64,000 nucleotides of DNA, from contig NZ_JASPFK010000001.1 of assembly GCF_036855935.1 (NCBI RefSeq), positions 3,722,501 through 3,786,500 on the forward strand, written 5' to 3'. The DNA comes from Sphingomonas sp. LR60. GTDB lineage: Bacteria; Pseudomonadota; Alphaproteobacteria; Sphingomonadales; Sphingomonadaceae. The position numbers and the translations under genes are program-made. Positions 1 to 9,023 of this stretch are shown here, piece after piece. The notes below the pieces were generated by a model that was not told the origin of the DNA, made no database searches, and saw only the letters and a list, made by a program, of their open reading frames with translations. Positions within the stretch are counted from its first letter, which is position 1; the number at the start of each line of letters is the position of its first letter.

Positions 1-40
1 GCGTTAGAGTTTGAGCCAGCTGGCTTGAACCATTCTCATC

Positions 41-144
41 GTACCCCGGCGAAGGCCGGGGCACAGTCGGGAAGGTCAGCGAGATGAAGCGCGACGTGAA
101 CCGGCGGCGTCCCCCAACTAGGTCCCGGCCTTCGCCGGGGGGCA
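41..144. repeat. Family A palindromic repeat, copy 1
   Basis: About 104 bp with complementary GC-rich ends (core CCCCGGCGAAGGCCGGGG on the left, CCGGCCTTCGCCGGGG on the right) around a non-palindromic middle. The copy at 13217-13320 has the same length in opposite orientation and shares middle sequence (the GCGAGATGAAGCG stretch here appears as its complement there). It lies downstream of the mipA-like gene. Confidence 0.75.
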
Positions 145-178
145 CTTCAACTTGATGGATCGTACCATAGAATCCCGC

Positions 179-193
179 CGCGGCGAAGCCGCG
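179..193. terminator. Hairpin downstream of the MipA/OmpV gene
   Basis: A 6-bp perfect stem, CGCGGC/GCCGCG, with a GAA loop lies about 75 bp past the stop codon of the minus-strand gene. A second GC-rich self-complementary stretch follows at 203-218. No T-tract is visible, so intrinsic termination is only a possibility. Confidence 0.3.
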
Positions 194-268
194 TCGTCGG
201 TCGGGGCGGGGCCCCGCCGGCCGGTCTTGGACGAGTCCTTGCCCGACGCGAGCAAGGCCGTCCTGCGA

Positions 269-1150
269 CTAGAACGTATACCCCACGCCCAGCGCCGCCA
301 GCCACTGGCTGCGCGACCCCGCGATCGAGACCACCGGCGTGTCGCCGAAGTCGTTGAGCATCTTCTTGTAGGTGACGCCGCCGATCGCCTTCCATCCCTT
401 CAGCAGGTTGCCGGTGAGCGAATAGGTGCCGGCCAGACCAACCGTCCAATGCTTCCACCCGCCGCGCGTGCTGTACTGAGGAAGGCCGCTGGCCACCGAC
501 TGGGCCGCGTCGACGTCGAAATAGGTGCGCGCGAAGCCACGCTCGACGCGCTCGGCCGAGGCGAACAGCCCGACGCCCGCCTTCAGGCTGAGCGGAGTAA
601 AGTAGTTGACCGAGGGCGACCAGATGCCGCTGTCGTGCACGCCGCTGACGTCGTGGCGATAGCTGAGCGAGGCCGACAGCTTGTCATAGGGGCTGGTGAG
701 CACGCCGGTCTTGCCGAGCCCGACATAACCGCCCAGCTCGATCGCGGTCCCGCGTTCGCCCAGCGCGCGGATGCGGCGATCGTCGATCGCATTGTTGTTG
801 GTACGGTTGAAGTTGATGACGCCGATCGGCCCGGCCTGCACGTCCCAGCGCGGACCGCCGGGATTGGGGATCAGGTCGATCGAGGCGCGATTGCCGACCA
901 CCTGGAACGCGAAATTGTGGAACGAACCGATCGCGGCCGGGCCGGGGACGACGCGGTAATGGTCGGAGCCCTCGTAATCGGGAAGATACGCCGCCGCGAC
1001 CGCAACCGTCACCGTATCGCCGACCAGTGCCGGATCGGGCGCCGGGTTGGGCTCGGCCGGGATCGACGCGCTTTGTGCGAGCGCCGGCATCGCGAAACAG
1101 GCAAGCCCGGCGGCGAGCAGCGCGCGGGCGACGGAGCGATTGACGTACAC
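269..1150 (-). CDS. MipA/OmpV family outer membrane protein
   Basis: The predicted product is 293 aa, of the MipA/OmpV family of outer-membrane beta-barrels (scaffold for murein-synthesising machinery in E. coli; exact role here unknown). The GTG at 1148-1150 is preferred as start because an AAAGGGAA ribosome site precedes it and a signal peptide follows directly (LLAAGLACFAMPALAQ). A longer in-frame reading to 1297 would put about 49 charged residues before the signal peptide. The mature part has the family's early YLPDYEGSDHYRVVPGP segment, alternating aromatic/polar strands and a terminal aromatic residue (LGVGYTF). It follows the DUF2141 gene on the same strand. Confidence 0.85.
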   Translation of the reverse strand: MYVNRSVARALLAAGLACFAMPALAQSASIPAEPNPAPDPALVGDTVTVAVAAAYLPDYEGSDHYRVVPGPAAIGSFHNFAFQVVGNRASIDLIPNPGGPRWDVQAGPIGVINFNRTNNNAIDDRRIRALGERGTAIELGGYVGLGKTGVLTSPYDKLSASLSYRHDVSGVHDSGIWSPSVNYFTPLSLKAGVGLFASAERVERGFARTYFDVDAAQSVASGLPQYSTRGGWKHWTVGLAGTYSLTGNLLKGWKAIGGVTYKKMLNDFGDTPVVSIAGSRSQWLAALGVGYTF

Positions 1151-1211
1151 GTAAATTCCCTTTGATCTGCGCGCCCAACCATTCGCGGGGAATTTCGCTC
1201 CATGTTGCCGG

Positions 1212-1646
1212 TCAGAGCATGTAGCGCATTCGGATCTGTTGCTCTTCGGCATCAGTAACGAGCGAGAAGCGCGCCGCCGAGAAGCGCGGCGGGCCAAAGC
1301 GGATCGCGGGGTTGCGGGAGAAGCCGAAGCCTTCCTTGGGGATGCCGGCGAACGTATCCAGCTTCTTGTTGCCGTTTTCGTCGTGGATCACCGCCACCGC
1401 ATAGTCTCCGCGCGGCAGCGCGGGGAAGCGGATGCTGGTCTGCCCGGCGGGCACCGACCGCGTCACCGCATCGCGATCGTCGACGCAATTGGGGAAATTG
1501 TCAGGATCGGCCGTCAGACACAGCCGCAGCATCCCCTTGGCCGAGCGCAGATGGTCGATGTCCACCTGCAGCGACCCCACCGGTGCCGCGCCGATCAGCG
1601 GCACCGCCAGCACCGCCAGCCCCATTGCGGCGAGCCGCTTGCGCAT
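1212..1646 (-). CDS. DUF2141 domain-containing secreted protein
   Basis: A 144-aa protein of the DUF2141 family, which has no established biochemical function. The ATG at 1644-1646 puts a signal peptide at the N-terminus (MRKRLAAMGLAVLAVPLIGA). An upstream ATG at 1718 is possible but would add a 24-residue Ser/Thr/Gly-rich leader before the signal. The typical features are visible: VDIDHLRSAKGMLRLCL near the start, PRGDYAVAVIHDENGNKKLD in the middle, and the GIPKEGFGFSRN motif. It directly follows the desaturase-like gene, a pairing that suggests co-transcription. The chosen start fits the place where the desaturase homology runs out (about 1660). Confidence 0.85.
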   Translation of the reverse strand: MRKRLAAMGLAVLAVPLIGAAPVGSLQVDIDHLRSAKGMLRLCLTADPDNFPNCVDDRDAVTRSVPAGQTSIRFPALPRGDYAVAVIHDENGNKKLDTFAGIPKEGFGFSRNPAIRFGPPRFSAARFSLVTDAEEQQIRMRYML

Positions 1647-1659
1647 GGATACGCGCGAA

Positions 1660-2372
1660 GTCGCCGAGCCCGTCGTCGGTGCCGCAGAGCCGGTCCCAGA
1701 AGCGGAAGTATAGGCCATAATTGCATCCGTACCGTTCGTGGTGCCGTTGGTGGTGGCTGGCGGTAATCAGCCAGCGGCCCACCCGTCCCCCCACATGAAC
1801 CGCGGAAAAATCTCCCAGCCCATATGGTTAGTGACACCCATAATCGTCATGACCGTCAGCACCACCCCCAGTGCGCTGACATGGATCGGAATCACGAAGA
1901 CCAGTAGCGGAATGGCAACAGCACCGCTGATCGCCTCGATCGGATGGAAGGCCATCGCCGCCCATGCCGTCGGCGGGCGGCTGGCGTGATGCACCGCATG
2001 CGCCAGCTTGAAGACGCGCGGCCGATGCATCCAGCGGTGCGTCCAGTAGAACCACGTATCGTGCGCGATCAGGTACAGCAGCACCGACACCGGCAGATAC
2101 CATAAGGGATAGGCATGGACGTCGGCATAGATCCGCGTCCAGCCATGGTTCTGCCAGCCCCAGGCGATGATGCCGGCGGGCACGCCATAGATGGCGGCCG
2201 AGGCGAGGCTCCACAGGATCTCGCGCCGGATCTGCGGATCGAGCCCGGCGTAGAGCCGTGGGTGCTTCAGCCGCGTGGCGAACGCGAAGCCCGCGCTCGC
2301 GGCCAGATAGCGCACGCCGACGATGACGCTCATCGCCAGCGCCGACAGCAGGATAGCGATCGTGGCGGACAT
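1660..2372 (-). pseudogene. Sterol desaturase / fatty acid hydroxylase family protein, frameshifted
   Basis: Membrane di-iron hydroxylase of the sterol desaturase superfamily. The uninterrupted frame (1767-2372, 201 aa) carries two histidine boxes, HDTWFYWTHRWMH and HAVHHASRP, then ends abruptly at GDGWAAG. The third required box, HHQRHHERYG, lies in the next frame at 1738-1755, followed by the family's C-terminal CNYGLYFRFWDRLCGTD segment up to about 1660. The frames join at a run of six C at 1787-1792 (six G in the gene), so a one-base error or mutation there would explain the break. As written the enzyme would lack an iron ligand set. Carotenoid or fatty-acid hydroxylation is possible; the substrate is not determined. 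Confidence 0.75.
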
Positions 2373-2416
2373 AATCGGCTTCTAGCGCATCGCCGACGGG
2401 CGCGATAGGCAGGGTC

Positions 2417-3235
2417 ATGCCTGTACGTCCCGCCGATATCGCGCTCGCCCATCGCCTCGCCGACGCCGCCGGGGCGGTGATCCGGCCCTATTTCCGACAG
2501 CCGGCCGGGCTGGAACTGAAGGAAGACCGCTCGCCGGTGACGCGCGCCGACCGCGAGGCGGAGGAGGCGATGCGGCGGCTGCTCGACGCCGAATGCCCCG
2601 GGGACGGGGTGGTCGGCGAGGAACATGGCGTGAAGGACGGCGTGACCGGGCGGCAGTGGGTGCTCGATCCGATCGACGGGACGCGCAGCTTCACCGCCGG
2701 GCGCGCGATCTTCGGGACGCTGATCGCCTTGGTCGAGGACGGCTGGCCGGTGCTGGGGATCATCGACCAGCCGGTGCAACGCGAACGCTGGACGGGCGTG
2801 ACCGGGCGGCCGACGTTGCTCAACGACGTGCCGGTGCGGACTCGCGCGTGTCCGGCACTGGAAGGAGCGATCGTCGCCACCACCAGCCCGCACCTGTTCG
2901 AGGATTCCGACGTGCCGCACTTCATGGCGCTGGTGACGGCGGCGAGCGGCGGCGCGCCGCGGCAAGGGCCGGTCTACGGCGGCGATTGCTATAACTATGG
3001 GCTGCTGGCGAGCGGATTCCTCGACATCGTCTGCGAATCCGGGCTCAAGCTGTACGACTTTGCGGCACTCGCCCCGATCGTGGAGGGCGCGGGCGGGCGG
3101 ATGTGCGACTGGAACGGCGATCCGCTGACCGCCGACAGCGCCGGGCATGTGCTCGCGATCGGCGATCCGGCGCGCGCCGACGAGGTGCTGGAGGCGCTGC
3201 GCAATGTCGCGGGGCACGACCACCACGACCATTGA
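2417..3235 (+). CDS. hisN: Histidinol-phosphatase, inositol-monophosphatase type
   Basis: A 272-aa IMPase-superfamily phosphatase. It matches the alphaproteobacterial HisN type, which removes phosphate from histidinol phosphate in histidine synthesis. The metal-binding motifs are present: GEEHG (Glu about residue 70), DPIDGTRSF (about 85-93) and GLKLYDFAALAPIVEGAGG near residue 215. The GGDCYNYGLLASGFLDIV segment is typical of HisN. The start ATG lies 44 bp from the divergent desaturase-like start, so both promoters share that gap. A His/Asp-rich tail (GHDHHDH) ends the protein. Another inositol-phosphatase-like substrate cannot be ruled out from sequence. Confidence 0.88.
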   Translation: MPVRPADIALAHRLADAAGAVIRPYFRQPAGLELKEDRSPVTRADREAEEAMRRLLDAECPGDGVVGEEHGVKDGVTGRQWVLDPIDGTRSFTAGRAIFGTLIALVEDGWPVLGIIDQPVQRERWTGVTGRPTLLNDVPVRTRACPALEGAIVATTSPHLFEDSDVPHFMALVTAASGGAPRQGPVYGGDCYNYGLLASGFLDIVCESGLKLYDFAALAPIVEGAGGRMCDWNGDPLTADSAGHVLAIGDPARADEVLEALRNVAGHDHHDH

Positions 3236-3243
3236 GGATTCTG

Positions 3244-4806
3244 CTAGAACCTCGACAGGGTGAACCGGTCGACGTCCAGCCACCCGCCCTTGCCGGCGGG
3301 GTTGTAGCAGGACAGCGCGAACTGGACTCCCTGGAACGTGCCGGTCTGCCAGTCGAACACCAGCGGCACGGTGCCGCCGATTGGGGTGAAGCGGCGGCCG
3401 TCCTCGCTGTAGGATAAAGTCGCGAGCTTCGCCGGGAAGTCCATGTCGGTGCGAAGCCACAAACGGCTGCCCTCGAAGCGGCGTCCGGCTTCGCGGATGT
3501 CGACGTGGGGACCGTCCTTGCGGTCCTCGGTGACGCGCATCGTCAGCGTGTTCGTCCCGCCGAGCACCGAGAGTTGCGCGCTGAACTTGCCGAGCGTGCC
3601 GAATCCGCAGACGTCGCCGCGCTTCAGCGCGCGTGTGTCGACCAGCATCTCGCCACGGGCGCGTGGGGCCTGTCCCTTCTGTACGAGCGTGTTGCGCGCC
3701 CACCAGAACTGGCTGCCGGACGCGGCGTCGAGGCGAAGCCAGCCGGGGCGCTCGGTCAGCGACCACAGATGGTCGAGCGGGCTGTGGTTCCACTGCCATT
3801 GGCGGCCGAGCGTGGATGCTGCGAAGTCGTCGCTCGACGGCGGTTCGGTAACGGGTTGGCCCGCGATCGGCTTCGGGGCGACGTCGGGGACGCGGCCGGG
3901 GGCGGCGGGGGTGCCCCAGATCGGCCAATCGTCTTGCCAGAAGATCGGGCTGATGTTGGTGACGCGGCCGATCGCGCCGGAGTCGCGCATCACGAAGCCG
4001 TACCAGCCGCCATTGGGAAGATCGACGATCGCGCCCTGGTGGCCGCCGGCGGTGTCGTCGATCTGCGGTCGCGTCTCCCAGGGGCCGTCGAGGTGCCGCG
4101 CACGCGAGACGGTGAGCGCGAGTTTGCCGGGGATGGCGTTGAACAGGTAATAGAAGCCGTTGCGCTTGATGAGTTTCGAGCCCTCGGCGCCCTTGTTGTA
4201 GTAGATCACGCGTGACGACACGATCCGGGTGACATCGCGGTCGAGCGTGTGGAGGGTAATCGTGCCGTCGCTACCGATCGAGGTGGCGAGATAGACTGCG
4301 CCATCGTCGTCGAAGAACAATGCGGGGTCGAACGCGGCGCGATCTAGCGTGACATGCGTCCACGGACCCTTGGGGTCGGTGGCGCGATAGATGCGCGTAT
4401 TCTGGCCGACCGGCGTCACCGCGACATAGAAGACGCCGTCGCGGTAGCGCAGGCTGGGGGCATAGATGCCGTGCCGGTACGAGCCCCCGTTCGCCAGATC
4501 GAACTTGGGTGAGCCATCGAGCCGCGGAATGAGGTGCGAAATGATGTCCCAGTTCACCAGATCGCGCGAGTGGAGAAGCGTCAGACCGGGCGCGTTCGCG
4601 AAGGTAGTGCTCGCGAAGTAAAAGTCGGGGCCCACCCGGATGATGTCGGGATCGGGGTAATCGGCGTTGAGCGGCGGGTTGGCATAGGTGCCGTCGCCAC
4701 GGTCGCTGCGCCATACCTGCGCCGCCACGCCCGGCGAGATCGCGGACAGTGCAGCGGCTGCGCTGCATGTGGTGCATTGCAGCAACAGCGATAGCTTCGT
4801 CAGCAT
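3244..4806 (-). CDS. Glycoside hydrolase family 43 protein (beta-xylosidase/arabinofuranosidase type)
   Basis: A 520-aa secreted enzyme. The ATG at 4804-4806 follows a purine-rich site (AGGTGAGGCTAGG) and opens a signal peptide ending near VAA-Q30. A GH43 five-bladed propeller follows: NADYPDPDI near residues 47-54 carries the probable catalytic base (D52), FDPALFFDDDGAVYLATS the pKa-modulating Asp, and GAEGSKLIKRNGFYYLF the probable general acid Glu. The C-terminal third (about residue 340 on) looks like the beta-sandwich found in XynB-type enzymes. Known GH43 activities act on xylan and arabinan side chains. It is divergent from the TonB receptor, suggesting a shared glycan-use locus. It converges on hisN with only 8 bp between stops. 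Confidence 0.88.
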   Translation of the reverse strand: MLTKLSLLLQCTTCSAAAALSAISPGVAAQVWRSDRGDGTYANPPLNADYPDPDIIRVGPDFYFASTTFANAPGLTLLHSRDLVNWDIISHLIPRLDGSPKFDLANGGSYRHGIYAPSLRYRDGVFYVAVTPVGQNTRIYRATDPKGPWTHVTLDRAAFDPALFFDDDGAVYLATSIGSDGTITLHTLDRDVTRIVSSRVIYYNKGAEGSKLIKRNGFYYLFNAIPGKLALTVSRARHLDGPWETRPQIDDTAGGHQGAIVDLPNGGWYGFVMRDSGAIGRVTNISPIFWQDDWPIWGTPAAPGRVPDVAPKPIAGQPVTEPPSSDDFAASTLGRQWQWNHSPLDHLWSLTERPGWLRLDAASGSQFWWARNTLVQKGQAPRARGEMLVDTRALKRGDVCGFGTLGKFSAQLSVLGGTNTLTMRVTEDRKDGPHVDIREAGRRFEGSRLWLRTDMDFPAKLATLSYSEDGRRFTPIGGTVPLVFDWQTGTFQGVQFALSCYNPAGKGGWLDVDRFTLSRF

Positions 4807-4968
4807 CCTAGCCTCACCTAATAGTATGATGATAAACCGTATTCGAAAGGGTTGAGGTGCTTGTGAAATGGCTTCGTACACATGAAAGCCGTTGTGACTA
4901 TTAGAACACACCCCACCGGTACATTGATCTAATTTCGTCCGGCCTCGCCACTTACGACCATCCTCAGA

Positions 4969-4974
4969 TTGACA
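4969..4974 (+). promoter_or_regulatory. Candidate -35 element for the TonB receptor gene
   Basis: A perfect TTGACA lies 85 bp upstream of the receptor ATG. The inverted repeat at 4986-5003 covers the position where the -10 element would fall, an arrangement expected for repression. The -10 itself is not convincing. Confidence 0.4.
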
Positions 4975-4985
4975 CCTTTGGACAC

Positions 4986-5003
4986 GCTGATAGCGATATC
5001 AGC
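4986..5003. promoter_or_regulatory. Operator-like inverted repeat upstream of the TonB receptor
   Basis: GCTGATAGCGATATCAGC: 7-bp perfect arms around GCGA, about 55 bp upstream of the receptor ATG and in the GH43-receptor divergent region. The size and symmetry fit a LacI- or GntR-type regulator site. No such regulator is encoded nearby, so the assignment is inference. Confidence 0.45.
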
Positions 5004-5058
5004 AATCATGTCGCAAACATGAACAAGACGGCGCGTCGTCGTCACGGAGGAGGGGTTG

Positions 5059-8000
5059 ATGAAGGGAAGCCATGTCATGGGCGCGCTTGCGCGTTCGTCG
5101 TCGGTGTGGGCACTGGCAGTGGCGGCAGCCGTGCCGGGCATCGCAGTCGCGCAGACCAGCGGGCAAAGCACCACCGAGAGCCCGACCAACGCGCAGCCGG
5201 CCGACGGCACGCCGGTCGGTCAGGATCCGGCACCGGGTGCCGATGACATCGTCGTTACCGGCGTCCGCGCCAGCCTCGATCGCGCGATCGCGATCAAGCG
5301 CGACTCGCCGGGCGTCGTCGACGCGATCAGCGCCGAGGATATCGGCAAGTTCCCCGACACCAACCTCGCCGAATCGCTGCAGCGTATCACCGGCGTGTCG
5401 ATCAACCGCGTGAACGGCGAAGGCTCGCAGGTCTCGGTTCGCGGCTTCTCGGGCGGGTTCAACCTCGTCACGATCAACGGCCGTCAGCTGCCCGCCACCA
5501 ACATCGACACCAGCGGCGGCAATCTGTTCGCGCGCGGCGCGGGCCGTTCGTTCGACTTCCAGAACATCGCGTCGGAAGGTGTCAGCGGCCTGGAGGTCTA
5601 CAAGACCGGCCGCGCCTCGGTGCCGACCGGCGGCATCGGCGCGACGATCAACATCGACACGCGCAAGCCGCTCGACTCGCGTGAAACCGGCGTAACCGGA
5701 TCGATCGGTGCGAAGGCGTTGTACGACACCTCGGTCGAGAAGGCCGAAGGCAGCAAGCATCGCGTCACGCCGGAAGTCTCCGGCCTGCTCAACTACCGCA
5801 ACGAAGAAGGTACGTTCGGCGCGGCGGTGTTCGGCAGCTACCAGCTCCGCTACTCGGCGTCGGCGCAGTCGAACCCGAACTATTGGAACGTCGTACCGAC
5901 CGCGGACTTCTTCAATCCGGGCACGTTCATCAACTCGACGACCGTCATCGACGGCACGCGTCCGACCGCGCCGTACGTGCTGGTGCCCAACGACAGCCGC
6001 TATCAGTTCTCGGAAAACCGCCGCGAGCGCATCAACTTCCAGGGCGTGTTGCAATTCCGCCCGACCGATCGGCTGGAATTCACGGTCGACAGCCTGTTCG
6101 CGCAGAACCGCCTGCGTGAGCAGCGCAGCGAGCAGACCAACTGGTTCAACCGTCCGTTCAGCGAAGTTCGCTTCGACGACAACCCGAACATGGCGACCGC
6201 GATCTTCCTGCGCGATTACCTGCCGAACGGGCCGAAGGACGAAGGCTTCGAGCAGCAGCAGGCGGCCACCAAGGCACGGCTGGGTTCGGTGGGCCTGAAC
6301 GCAAAGTGGGAGTTCGCCGAAAACCTGACGCTGACCGTCGATGGCCACCACTCGGTTTCGACGTCGTCGCCGGACAACCCCAACGGCACCACCGCGACGA
6401 CCGTCGCGCTCGGCGCGCCGGTGATCCAGGGGCACTCGCTCGACTTCAGCACCGGCTTCCCGCAGCAGGCGCAGATCATCAACGATTGCTATCGTGCGAG
6501 CCCGACCGCCACGCCGACCGGCAATTGCAACGGCGTGCTCGACATCGGCGATCTGGGCTCGGCCCCGGCGCGGACGATCATCTCGCGCCAGACGCAGCGT
6601 ATCGACCAGTTGCAGGCGCGGCTCGGCTGGGATCTGGGCGGCGGCAGCCGCTTCGATGCCGGTGGTTCGTACACCGACTCGAAGATGCACTCGACGCAGA
6701 CCCAGACGCAGCAGACGCTGGGCGATTGGGGCCTGCAGAACCCGGGTATCATCCAGCAGCTCGCACCCGAGCTGGTCAGCCAATATTGCCTGACCTGCAA
6801 GTTCGACCACTTCAACCCGGCGTCTGAAGGCTCGTCGCTGATCGCGTTCCGCGGCAACGCCATCGACCTCTACAACGTGTTGAGCCCGTATTACTCGCAG
6901 CGTGGTGCGCCGCCGGCGCCGTCGGCCCCGGCTGACGACACGGTACGCGAGAAGATCTGGGCGGTGTTCGGTCAGTTCACGTGGAATGGCGAAGTCGCGG
7001 GCAAGCCGGCGAACCTCGTCATCGGTGCGCGGTACGAGCAGACGCGGGTCCAGTCGGACGCGGTGCAGACGTACAACAACATCGTCTGGACGGCCGACAA
7101 CGACTTCCGTGGCGACTCGAGCGGGGTGTTCACGGCCCGTCGTCAGCGCGGCAATTATGAAAACCTGTTGCCGGCGGTCGACTTCAGCATCGAACCGATC
7201 ACCAACGTGAAGGCGCGCGTGTCGTTCAGCCGCACGCTCGCCCGCCCGGATTACGGCAATCTGTTCGCGACGGAATCGGCGGGTGCGCCGGGTCGTCCGA
7301 CCGCGCTGGGCGGGATCCCGACCGGCAGCAAGGGCAATGCGAACCTGCTGCCGCTGCTGTCGGATAACTTCGACGTGTCGTTGGAATGGTATTACAAGCC
7401 GTCCAGCTTCGTTTCGATCGGCTTCTTCGACAAGCGCGTCGCGAACTTCCTCGGCACTGGCGTCATCAACCAGAACCTCTTCGGATTGCGCGATCCCAGC
7501 TCGGGAGCGGCGGGTTCGCGGTCGGGCACCGCGGCGGCGTATCTGCGGAGCGCCGGGCGTGACCTCAGCGACGTCAATTTGTTCAGCTACACCGCGCTGC
7601 TGGTCCAGAACAACGGCAACCAGGCTGCGGCCACCTCGCAGTTCGAGGCAAATTACGTCACCAATCCGAATGGCGGCGGCGCGCTGAACCAGGCGTTCGT
7701 CAACTCCCTGCTGGCCGCGGTGGACATTCCCGCCGATGCCAACGATCCGCTGTTCAACTTCTCGGTGTCGCAGCCGATCAACAACCGCGAAGGCAAGATC
7801 AACGGCTTCGAGCTGGCGTGGACGAACTTCTTCGGCAACACCGGCTTCGGTTTCGCGGGATCGTTCACGAAGGTGAATGGCGATGTGAACGTCGATCCGT
7901 ACGCCGATCCGACCGTGAACATCTTCGCGCTGACCGGGCTTGGTAACAGCGCGAACGCCACCGCGATCTACGACAAGAACGGCATCTCGGCGCGTGTCGC

Positions 8001-8250
8001 GTACAACTGGCGCGACAAGTACCTTGCTGCGACCAACCAGGGCGGCAACCGCAACCCGTTGTTCGTGGCACCGTTCGGGACGCTGGACGTCAACATCAGC
8101 TATGACGTCAACGACAAGATCGCGGTCACGCTGGAAGGGATCAACCTGACCAGCGAGAGCGTGAAGACCTACGGCCGTACCAAGCGCAATCTGGTGCTTG
8201 CCCAGGAGCTGAAGCCGCGCTTCCTACTCGGCGCGCGCTACCGCTTCTGA
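5059..8250 (+). CDS. TonB-dependent receptor (Xanthomonas/Caulobacter-type)
   Basis: A 1063-aa outer-membrane transporter. The ATG at 5059 is preceded by a perfect AGGAGG (5048-5053); the TTG just before it is not needed. A signal peptide ends near AVAQ32. The TonB box DDIVVTG (62-68) precedes a plug domain with ESLQRITGVSINRVNGEG and VSVRGF. A long barrel ends in the terminal aromatic FLLGARYRF. Length and plug sequence match the subgroup, common in Caulobacter, Xanthomonas and sphingomonads, that often takes up oligosaccharides. It heads a run with sapC, cupin-like and halogenase-like genes and is divergent from GH43. Substrate is inferred (xylo- or arabino-oligosaccharide), not shown. Confidence 0.93.
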   Translation: MKGSHVMGALARSSSVWALAVAAAVPGIAVAQTSGQSTTESPTNAQPADGTPVGQDPAPGADDIVVTGVRASLDRAIAIKRDSPGVVDAISAEDIGKFPDTNLAESLQRITGVSINRVNGEGSQVSVRGFSGGFNLVTINGRQLPATNIDTSGGNLFARGAGRSFDFQNIASEGVSGLEVYKTGRASVPTGGIGATINIDTRKPLDSRETGVTGSIGAKALYDTSVEKAEGSKHRVTPEVSGLLNYRNEEGTFGAAVFGSYQLRYSASAQSNPNYWNVVPTADFFNPGTFINSTTVIDGTRPTAPYVLVPNDSRYQFSENRRERINFQGVLQFRPTDRLEFTVDSLFAQNRLREQRSEQTNWFNRPFSEVRFDDNPNMATAIFLRDYLPNGPKDEGFEQQQAATKARLGSVGLNAKWEFAENLTLTVDGHHSVSTSSPDNPNGTTATTVALGAPVIQGHSLDFSTGFPQQAQIINDCYRASPTATPTGNCNGVLDIGDLGSAPARTIISRQTQRIDQLQARLGWDLGGGSRFDAGGSYTDSKMHSTQTQTQQTLGDWGLQNPGIIQQLAPELVSQYCLTCKFDHFNPASEGSSLIAFRGNAIDLYNVLSPYYSQRGAPPAPSAPADDTVREKIWAVFGQFTWNGEVAGKPANLVIGARYEQTRVQSDAVQTYNNIVWTADNDFRGDSSGVFTARRQRGNYENLLPAVDFSIEPITNVKARVSFSRTLARPDYGNLFATESAGAPGRPTALGGIPTGSKGNANLLPLLSDNFDVSLEWYYKPSSFVSIGFFDKRVANFLGTGVINQNLFGLRDPSSGAAGSRSGTAAAYLRSAGRDLSDVNLFSYTALLVQNNGNQAAATSQFEANYVTNPNGGGALNQAFVNSLLAAVDIPADANDPLFNFSVSQPINNREGKINGFELAWTNFFGNTGFGFAGSFTKVNGDVNVDPYADPTVNIFALTGLGNSANATAIYDKNGISARVAYNWRDKYLAATNQGGNRNPLFVAPFGTLDVNISYDVNDKIAVTLEGINLTSESVKTYGRTKRNLVLAQELKPRFLLGARYRF

Positions 8251-8275
8251 TCGGTCGCGACGATCACTGAAGTGG

Positions 8276-8301
8276 AGGGCCATCGCTTGCGGTGGCCCTT
8301 T
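8276..8301 (+). terminator. Hairpin between the TonB receptor and sapC
   Basis: The stem AGGGCCA/TGGCCCT (8276-8282 with 8293-8299) extends inward by CGC/GCG to about 10-11 bp, and is followed by TTTGCGTTT. It lies 26 bp after the receptor stop and 21 bp before the sapC ATG. It looks like an intrinsic or partial terminator that would lower expression of the downstream genes relative to the receptor. Confidence 0.6.
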
Positions 8302-8321
8302 GCGTTTGGGACAAGGGTGGC

Positions 8322-9023
8322 ATGACCTTCACGACTCTCGACAATGTCGACGATGCCGAGCTGCGCGTCGCGGTGCGTGCCGGGGCGATGTTCGGCGACC
8401 ATGCCAACCTGCTGCCGATCTTCCCGATCGAGTTCGAGGAAGCGCAGCGCGAATTGCCGATCGTCTTCCGGCGCGGCGAGGGCGGTGGCATCCGCGCCTA
8501 TGTCCTGCTGGGGCTCGATCGCGGCGAGAATCTGTTCCTTGACGGGGATCGGTGGGCCACCCGCTTCGTCCCGGCGATCCAGCGGCGTGGGCCGTTCGCG
8601 CTGGCGCGCGGCGAGGGTGATGAGGCAGTGATGCAGATCGACCGCGACGATCCTCGCGTCGGCGCGACGGACGGCGTGGCGCTGTTCCGCGACCATGGCG
8701 GCGACGCACCGTATCTGGAGCATGTCCGCGCGACGCTGCACCTGTTGGCTGAAGGGGCGCAAAGCGAACGCGCGATTCATGCCGACCTGGAGGCGGCGGG
8801 ATTGCTGCGCGGCGTGACGCTGCGGATCGATCTGGGCGATGCCGGCGGTTACGAGCTGACCGACCTGCTGACGATCGATCAGGCGGCGCTGGCCGGGCTG
8901 TCGGGCGCGACGCTGGAGCGGTTGCACGCCAACGGATTGCTGCGCGCGGCAACGATGGCGGCGGCGTCGCTCGGCAACATGGAACGGTTGATCGAGCTGA
9001 AGACGCTCAAGGAGGCGGTGTGA
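8322..9023 (+). CDS. SapC family protein
   Basis: A 233-aa SapC-family protein. SapC was first named in Campylobacter surface-layer work; its biochemical role is unknown. The ATG at 8322 follows AAGGGTGG and gives the family's usual short N-terminus (FTTLDNVDDAELRV). An upstream GTG at 8292 would lie inside the terminator hairpin. Family segments visible are NLLPIFPIEFEEAQRELPIVF and the ALARGEGDEAVMQIDRDDPRV stretch. No signal peptide or membrane segment is seen, so it is probably cytoplasmic. It overlaps the next gene by three bases (GTGTGA), implying translational coupling. SapC next to a TonB receptor and a halogenase-like gene is a recurrent arrangement in this bacterial group. Confidence 0.85.
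   Translation: MTFTTLDNVDDAELRVAVRAGAMFGDHANLLPIFPIEFEEAQRELPIVFRRGEGGGIRAYVLLGLDRGENLFLDGDRWATRFVPAIQRRGPFALARGEGDEAVMQIDRDDPRVGATDGVALFRDHGGDAPYLEHVRATLHLLAEGAQSERAIHADLEAAGLLRGVTLRIDLGDAGGYELTDLLTIDQAALAGLSGATLERLHANGLLRAATMAAASLGNMERLIELKTLKEAV

Noticed and set aside
4999..6810. 603-residue open frame antisense to the TonB receptor
   Set aside because: No domain; the plus-strand receptor is certain.
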